Assembly (NCBI GenBank): GCA_029260755.1
Contig: JAJDCQ010000130.1
Location: 1 to 54,435 of the forward strand
DNA: 54,435 bases
Reading direction: 5' to 3'
From: Planctomycetota bacterium
Lineage (GTDB): Bacteria > Planctomycetota > J058 > JAJDCQ01
The notes beneath the pieces are model-generated. The model was not told the origin of the DNA. It was given only the letters and a program-made list of their open reading frames with translations, and did no database searches. Position 1 is the stretch's first letter. The number at the start of each line of letters is the position of its first letter. Below, one piece after another: positions 50,073-54,435 of the stretch. A program made the position numbers and the translations under genes.

Positions 50073-51683
50073 ATGAGCGAGGGGCACGACTGGACGCCCG
50101 AGGCGATCCACGACTACCTCGTCGGGTCGCTCGTCTTCTCGGCGGCCGACTGGCGTCAGGAGGGCGCGGGCCGGGCGAGCCGGGCGCTCGTCTGGTACCG
50201 GCGGCTCGTCGCGGCCGGGCGTCCGGCGATCCCGTTCTGCATCGTCCACGACCTCGGGTGGCTGCTGCTGGAGACCGACGCCTTCCCCTTCCGCTCGCTC
50301 CGCGGGATCGACGACCGCGGCGACGCCGACCACGACGCCGACCTCCGCGAGCTGCGTCTCCTCTACGAGGGGCGCCTCTGCAACGCCCTCCTCGGCGACC
50401 CATCGTTCCGGCGGGCGAGCTTCGCGGTCGCGCAGGCCGCCGAGCCCGACGAGCCCCTCGTCCGCGCGATCGAGCTCCTCACCGCGCCGCTGGCGCCGGT
50501 CAGGCCGCTCCAGGATGGGGTCGGCGGCGAGCGCGAGCGCGCGACCTTCGCCCCGGCGGGATGGCCGCCGCTCAACCCGGCCCTGCTCCGGGAGACGGTC
50601 GTCCGCGGGGCCCTCGACGAGGCGGCCTGCCTCGAGCGCTTCGACGAGCTCCTCGGGGGCGAGCGCGGCAGCTTCGAGCTCGTGCGGCGGGCCGTCCAGG
50701 CCATCCTCGAGCGGCAGGCCCGGAGCGGGCTCGTGGCGAGCGAGGACCTGGCCGAGCTCGAGCACTGGCGGGTGTTCGCGCGCGCCAGTCAGCGCCTGCT
50801 CTTCCGGCGCATCGCCGGCGTCTCGCGTCGGATCGGCCCGTTCGACGCGCGCGGATTCCGCGAACGGGAGGAGCCCGAGCAGGTCGAGACCGAGCTCCCC
50901 GACGAGGGCTACTACCCCGAAGGCGGGATCTCGGAGCTCACCTGCCGCGGCTCGATCGAGAGCCTCGTCCCGAGCGAGCTGATCTACATTGACGAGCGCA
51001 CCGGCGGCGACGACGGGCCGGCCGATCTCTTCACCGTCCGGATGCTCGAGAACGAGCTCCTCTACTACATGCGCGAGACCGGCCAGCTCCGGCGGAGACG
51101 GCGGACGGTCGCGATCGTGATCGACGCGAGCGCCGAGACGCGCCTCCGACCCCCCGGCGCGCCCGACAACCTGGCCGTCCTCGCCTACGGCCTCGCCCAG
51201 CGCCTCGAGGTCGACCTCCGCAGCCTCTTCGCCGCGTCGAGCCTGCGGATCCACATCGTGGTGGTCAGCTCCGACGCGACCGAGCGCGGGCGGGTGGAGG
51301 AGGACCGCGACCTCCTCGAGCGGACGTTCTCCGACGAGGTCGCCCACGGCCTCGCGACCGTCGACTGCCCCGCCGAGGTCGACCTCGGCGTCTACGAGGA
51401 GAGGGGCCGCAGCCTCGTCGCCGTCGCGATCGGGACGCCCGCCTCGCCGATCCTCGCCCGCCTCGCGGCGGACGAGGAGGGGCCGACGTGCTTCCCGGTC
51501 GAGCTCATCCCGGGCGACGCCGCCCCGGGCGCCCGCGACGACGACGATCCCGAGCGCCGCGGCACGAGGGCCAGGATCGACCGCGACGCCGACGCCGAGC
51601 TCGCTGACGCCCGCGACGCGGTGCTGCGTTTTCTGACCGGCGCCGACCGCCCGACCCGCCGCGGGGCGAGGACGCCTCGCTGA
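50073..51683 (+). CDS. vWA partner of the MoxR ATPase, degenerate MIDAS
   Basis: The protein has 536 residues from ATG 50073. The N-terminal 340 residues are helical (TPEAIHDYLVGSLVFSAADW, ASRALVWYRRLVAAGRPAIP, LLGGERGSFELVRRAVQAIL), as in vWA partners of MoxR proteins. The vWA domain begins at TVAIVIDASAETRL near 347, continues with NLAVLAYGLAQRLEVDL and VVVSSDATERG, and lacks a signal peptide. The MIDAS consensus DxSxS reads DASAE, so the second serine is replaced by glutamate and metal binding may be altered. The tail is Asp/Arg-rich. It is the last gene of the operon, followed by a repeat element. Its probable job is to couple MoxR to a target or to the large scaffold protein. Confidence 0.82.
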   Translation: MSEGHDWTPEAIHDYLVGSLVFSAADWRQEGAGRASRALVWYRRLVAAGRPAIPFCIVHDLGWLLLETDAFPFRSLRGIDDRGDADHDADLRELRLLYEGRLCNALLGDPSFRRASFAVAQAAEPDEPLVRAIELLTAPLAPVRPLQDGVGGERERATFAPAGWPPLNPALLRETVVRGALDEAACLERFDELLGGERGSFELVRRAVQAILERQARSGLVASEDLAELEHWRVFARASQRLLFRRIAGVSRRIGPFDARGFREREEPEQVETELPDEGYYPEGGISELTCRGSIESLVPSELIYIDERTGGDDGPADLFTVRMLENELLYYMRETGQLRRRRRTVAIVIDASAETRLRPPGAPDNLAVLAYGLAQRLEVDLRSLFAASSLRIHIVVVSSDATERGRVEEDRDLLERTFSDEVAHGLATVDCPAEVDLGVYEERGRSLVAVAIGTPASPILARLAADEEGPTCFPVELIPGDAAPGARDDDDPERRGTRARIDRDADAELADARDAVLRFLTGADRPTRRGARTPR

Positions 51684-51729
51684 GCCTTGAGGTCGTGGCA
51701 CGTGCGCTCTCGCTTCGCCTTCGGCGAAA

Positions 51730-51950
51730 GGATGTCACCACGGAGACACGGAGGACACGGAGGATCCACGGAGAAAGAACGCGAGCAGCTCATGCTCATC
51801 CCGGTCGGGTGGCTTTGCCTTCGGCCGAGGGGATCGCGCCCCGGAGAGGCTTCGGTCCGGGCCACGTTTCCCAGCGTCGGATCGTGGTCGCCTCGCGCCC
51901 GGAGAGATCGCGCCGAGCAGAAGATCCTCCGTGTCTCCGTGGTGACATCC
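51730..51950. repeat. Inverted repeat with long loop, CGGAGACA family (copy 2)
   Basis: Perfect 26-bp arms (GGATGTCACCACGGAGACAC at the outer end) at 51730-51755 and 51925-51950, separated by 169 bases. CGCCTTCGGCGAA lies just before it, as at 11690. It separates the convergent vWA and comB genes. The loop has no supported gene. Confidence 0.88.
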
Positions 51951-51979
51951 CACTCGCCGCAGGCGAACCGCCGATCCTC

Positions 51980-52690
51980 TCAGGAGCGCTCCGCTCGCGC
52001 CACGAGCACGCCGTCCTCCTCGCCGACCACCATCGCGAAGTCGAACCGGTCGATCTCGCACGCCCGGTCGACGTCGCCAGTCGTCATCCAGTCTACGCGC
52101 GGGTCCTCGACGATCCGGGCGGCAGGGCTCTCGCGGACCTTCATGATCGCCGCGGTGTGGTCGGGCGACCCGTCGGCGAGGAGTGCCTCGAGGACGTCGG
52201 CGCAGGCCTCGTCCTCGGGGCCGTCGGGTCCGTTCGGGGCGCCCATGGGGACGACGGTGACGAGGGAGACCTCCCGGGCGAGGAGCCACCTCGCCGTCGC
52301 CCCCGCGACGGCGAGGCTTCCGAGGAGCACCCGCTCGGCTCCGGTCGCGCGGACGACGCCCTGGGTGCCGCTGCTGCTCCGCAGGACGACCCGGCGTCCG
52401 GTGAGGTCGAGGCGGCTCATCGCGTCGGGCGAGTTGCCGAGATCGAACCCTTCGATGGGTTTGCCTCCGATCTCTCCCGCGAGGAACGCGGCCGCGCCGA
52501 TCTGATCGCGGAGGGCGAACGCTTCGTCGGGGGTGCCGACGACCGTGACCGACTCGGCCCCGGCTCCGAAGGCGTAGGCGGCGGTCGAGAAGGCGCGGAG
52601 GACGTCGATCACGACGACGTGTCCCCGGGCGGCGGCGGCCCCGTCGACGCCACGCCGCCTCACCACGTCGGGAAGAGACGTCTCAGTCAC
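51980..52690 (-). CDS. comB: ComB-family 2-phosphosulfolactate phosphatase
   Basis: The protein has 236 residues from GTG 52688-52690, close to the usual ComB length. Family signatures are VVVIDVLRAFSTAAYAFGAG, LAGEIGGKPIEGFDLGNSP and VVLRSSSGTQGV, the last replacing the more common TTNGT. In methanogens ComB dephosphorylates phosphosulfolactate during coenzyme M synthesis. Bacterial homologues are widespread and often lack that pathway, so the true substrate here is uncertain. The start overlaps the end of the upstream lipoprotein gene by eight bases, forming the last gene of a three-gene operon. No other coenzyme M gene is nearby. Confidence 0.82.
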   Translation of the reverse strand: MTETSLPDVVRRRGVDGAAAARGHVVVIDVLRAFSTAAYAFGAGAESVTVVGTPDEAFALRDQIGAAAFLAGEIGGKPIEGFDLGNSPDAMSRLDLTGRRVVLRSSSGTQGVVRATGAERVLLGSLAVAGATARWLLAREVSLVTVVPMGAPNGPDGPEDEACADVLEALLADGSPDHTAAIMKVRESPAARIVEDPRVDWMTTGDVDRACEIDRFDFAMVVGEEDGVLVARAERS

Positions 52691-53129
52691 CGAAGATCCA
52701 GCGACCGAGCCCGTCGACGATGCTGTGGGCCGGCCGGGCGTCGCCGCCGTGGCCGTCGCGGGCCTTTGGATGCGGGGTGATCCCGGCGCGGAGCAGCCGC
52801 GTGCCGCTTCCCTCGTCGACGAGGCCGACGCCGGTGATCTGGCCGCCGTCGACCATGTAGGAGAGGTTCTGGAACGAGTCGCGGCCGTAGACGACGTCGA
52901 GCATCACCGAGCCGCTGACGATCCGGTAGACGTAGATGTAGCGCGCCTTCGAGACCGGCATGATCTCGTCGGGGGCGCCGTGTTTCTCGATCACCGTCTT
53001 CTCGGGGTCGCCGACCTTCGCGAGGTCGGTCACGTTCTCGACGCCGTAGCGGACCGTCGAGATGCAGCCGCTCCCGAGGAGGAGGAGGAGCGCGGCGCCG
53101 GCGACGCCCGCGGCGGGCCGGCCGGTCAT
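52683..53129 (-). CDS. Putative lipoprotein, paralogue of the adjacent gene
   Basis: The protein has 148 residues from ATG 53127-53129, which overlaps the upstream stop as ATGA. The signal sequence VAGAALLLLLGSGC suggests a lipidated cysteine (relaxed lipobox GSGC). The mature part starts ISTVRYG and contains PEKTVIEKHGAPDEIMPVSK, ARYIYVYRIVSGSVMLDVVY and NLSYMVDGGQITGVGLVDEG. The same plan (CISTxRYG, HGxPDxI, YVYRIV, late strand pair) occurs in the neighbouring 53126-53581 product, so the two arose by duplication. The fold resembles small SmpA/OmlA-type outer-membrane lipoproteins (KHGAPDE pattern), but identity is not certain. Confidence 0.72.
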   Translation of the reverse strand: MTGRPAAGVAGAALLLLLGSGCISTVRYGVENVTDLAKVGDPEKTVIEKHGAPDEIMPVSKARYIYVYRIVSGSVMLDVVYGRDSFQNLSYMVDGGQITGVGLVDEGSGTRLLRAGITPHPKARDGHGGDARPAHSIVDGLGRWIFGD

Positions 53130-53581
53130 CGCGAGCCCCCGGTCGGGTCGTCGTCGCCGCCGTGGCCTCCGCGTCCGCGCGGGTGGGGGAAGAAGCGATC
53201 GCCGTAGAGGATCGAGGCGCCCGAGCCTCCCCGCGCGATCCCGCGCCCCTCCACCTTCCCGTTCACGATGAAGTAGCAGACGTTGGTGAACTCGTCGTAC
53301 GTGTAGAAGGTGCCGAAGCTGCCCGCGTCCACGATCCGGTAGACGAAGAGCAGCTTCTCGACCTGCGGCCCCTCGGTCCCGTAGGCCGGCCCCTCGTAGA
53401 CCCTGATGATCTGGTCCGGCACGCCGTGGGCGCTGATCACCGCGCCGTCGGTCGCTCCCTCGTCGACGAGGTCCTTCTCGGTCGCCCGGGCCGTCCCGTA
53501 GCGCTGCGTCGAGACGCAGCCCGAGCCGAGCGTGGCGACGAGCACGGCGAGGGCGATGAGGAGGTCGAGGCGACGGGTCAC
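53126..53581 (-). CDS. Putative lipoprotein, first gene of the comB operon
   Basis: The protein has 151 residues from GTG 53579-53581, with GGAG ten bases upstream. The signal sequence LIALAVLVATLGSGC ends in a relaxed lipobox. The mature portion has VSTQRYG, AVISAHGVPDQIIRVYEG, KLLFVYRIVDAGSFGTFYTY and NVCYFIVNGKVEGRGIARGG, then a His/Gly/Asp-rich tail. It is paralogous to the next gene, with which it overlaps by ATGA. The G-x-P-D motif followed by a strand-rich core recalls SmpA/BamE-like lipoproteins. Function is unknown; location is predicted to be the envelope. Confidence 0.72.
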   Translation of the reverse strand: MTRRLDLLIALAVLVATLGSGCVSTQRYGTARATEKDLVDEGATDGAVISAHGVPDQIIRVYEGPAYGTEGPQVEKLLFVYRIVDAGSFGTFYTYDEFTNVCYFIVNGKVEGRGIARGGSGASILYGDRFFPHPRGRGGHGGDDDPTGGSR

Positions 53582-53616
53582 CGATGGAAGCTCCGGGCGC
53601 GCGGTGGAGAGAGCGA

Positions 53617-53645
53617 AGCGTAGGCGCGCGCCCAGACGGTGTCAA
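53617..53645 (-). promoter_or_regulatory. Sigma70-like promoter of the lipoprotein-comB operon
   Basis: On the minus strand a consensus TTGACA (53640-53645), a 17-base spacer and TACGCT (53617-53622). It gives a leader of about 30 bases before GTG 53581. Confidence 0.6.
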
Positions 53646-53653
53646 CAGAGCGG

Positions 53654-54082
53654 TTACGGCGCGAGCACGCCCCAGACGTTGAGGACGGCCGCCGTCGCGT
53701 AGACGATCACGAGGTAGCCGAGGACGACCGCGAGGAGCAGCTCCGCGCCCCGGAAGAGGACGCCCTCGGGAGCGTCGTCTTCCTGGTCGAGCCAGGTGAA
53801 CTGGATCGTCAGGCGGAAGGCCCAGAAGAGGGCGAGGAACCCCGCGATCGCCGCGGCGAGCGGCGTCGGCTCGAGGAGCCAGTGCGGGGCGAGGGTGGAG
53901 AGAAGACCGAAGAAGAGCTGCATCCCCCAGACGGTGATGGCGTGCGCCCAGACGACCTGACGGGTGAGCGTTCGCTGCGGCGCGAGCGCCTGCTTCCACT
54001 TGAGAAGACGGGGGACGCACAGGGCCGCGAGAACCAGCGCGAGCTGTCCCAGGCCGGCGATCACCAGAGCTTCGAGCATCAT
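53654..54082 (-). CDS. Multi-pass membrane protein of unknown function
   Basis: The protein has 142 residues from ATG 54080-54082 (a second ATG follows immediately), with GGAGG about 13 bases upstream. The longer frame lacks a hydrophobic start. Four hydrophobic segments are visible: LVIAGLGQLALVLAALCV, VWAHAITVWGMQLFFGLL, LAAAIAGFLALFWAFRL and LLLAVVLGYLVIVYATAAVL. Short charged loops (WLDQEDDAPEG) separate them. The pattern suggests a four-helix inner-membrane protein, but I know no family. It lies 72 bases upstream of the lipoprotein operon on the same strand; the promoter there suggests separate control. Confidence 0.7.
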   Translation of the reverse strand: MMLEALVIAGLGQLALVLAALCVPRLLKWKQALAPQRTLTRQVVWAHAITVWGMQLFFGLLSTLAPHWLLEPTPLAAAIAGFLALFWAFRLTIQFTWLDQEDDAPEGVLFRGAELLLAVVLGYLVIVYATAAVLNVWGVLAP

Positions 54083-54294
54083 GTTCGTTTGGCATCCTCC
54101 GGCGCTCCCGTGCGCAAACGCGGGGCCGTCGGCCATCGGCGGCGTCATCCGCCGGCGCGCGGTGGGCTCGCCGCGACGGGCTGCTCCGAAAGAACTTACG
54201 ATGGCGTCTCCGCGCCGGGCGGTCGCGATCGTGGCGTAGGGGACCGGGCGCGGTGGTGCGTACCCCTCGCCCTAGCCCTAGTTCCCATCCAGAA

Positions 54295-54435
54295 ATGGCC
54301 GAATCTCCGGACGAGAACAGCGGGCTCCAGTCCGGAAACGAGGAACGGACCAGCCATACGAGAGACGCGCTCGCACTCTCCGCCGTGATCGCGTCGGGCC
54401 TCCCCCCGCCTCCCCTCCTGCAATCGTCCTTGCCG
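54295..54435 (+). CDS. Possible N-terminus of a gene truncated by the window edge
   Basis: From ATG 54295 a frame stays open for 47 codons to the last base. It begins MAESPDENSGLQSGNEERTS and turns Ala/Leu/Pro-rich. The polar, non-Arg start differs from shadow frames, but no ribosome-binding site better than CCAGAA is visible and nothing downstream can be checked. The 54083-54294 region before it holds nothing else I can support. Confidence 0.3.
   Translation, partial: MAESPDENSGLQSGNEERTSHTRDALALSAVIASGLPPPPLLQSSLP

Noticed and set aside
48855..51701. 948-residue minus-strand ORF opposite the MoxR and vWA genes
   Set aside because: Complement of two genes with textbook Walker and vWA motifs.

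Overview
This is a very G+C-rich chromosomal window (about 70% by eye) carrying about 34 complete protein-coding genes and fragments of two more at its edges. The most likely source is an uncultured member of the Planctomycetota, inferred from style rather than a marker gene. Four large membrane-anchored Hanks-type Ser/Thr kinases carry different C-terminal modules. There is also an ECF sigma factor beside an anti-sigma protein, a GluRS/GlnRS pair, many low-complexity Pro/Ala/Gly linkers, a vWA/MoxR/FtsH gene cluster, and intergenic inverted repeats made of 8-9 bp iterations. No rRNA, tRNA, transposase, integrase or CRISPR array was seen. Almost every long antisense ORF is a high-G+C shadow of a real gene.

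Layout. 1-131: tail of an HNH nuclease. 666-3356 (-): Ski2/Mtr4-like helicase with an RG-rich insert. 3593-7365 (+): small Cys-rich lipoprotein and a kinase. 7366-7775: box-delimited repeat array. 7776-11167 (-): gltX-glnS with an ATGA overlap. 11168-11912: repeat-bearing spacer. 11913-15320 (+): kinase with a lectin-like C-terminus. 15333-16613 (-): S41/PDZ protease. 16759-19857 (+): TPR-like membrane protein, pseudouridine synthase, SppA. 20144-23361 (+): ECF sigma factor plus an anti-sigma/vWA fusion. 23431-27197 (-): Kelch kinase and a secreted App1-type HAD protein. 27335-27931 (-): HNH protein. 28330-33566 (-): FGE-like kinase, a small Cys protein and a membrane protein. 33777-35186 (-): HEAT/vWA protein. 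35387-37195 (+): LolA-like and Spy-like periplasmic proteins. 37379-39241 (+): STAS-TIR fusion. 39242-40073: four-module repeat array. 40074-51683 (+): eight-gene FtsH/MoxR/vWA operon. 51980-54082 (-): comB, two paralogous lipoproteins and a membrane protein. 54295-end: start of a truncated gene.

Two things stand out. The first is 37379-51683: a STAS-TIR protein followed by a complete FtsH-MoxR-vWA cluster. It resembles the NTP-dependent 'ternary' conflict systems that the Aravind group predicted computationally, as I recall them. Here it has a soluble FtsH with an extra degenerate AAA domain, a vWA with an eroded MIDAS, and a TIR with an intact WxxxE motif.

The second is a set of intergenic elements built on one plan: two or three 8-9 bp iterations, a loop, then the inverted iterations. 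At 7396-7750 and 39310-40040 different repeat families are strung together as modules separated by a shared GTTCCAGGAAC-like palindrome. Repeat copies far apart in the window conserve loop length and loop sequence, so the whole module appears to be the unit that is copied.
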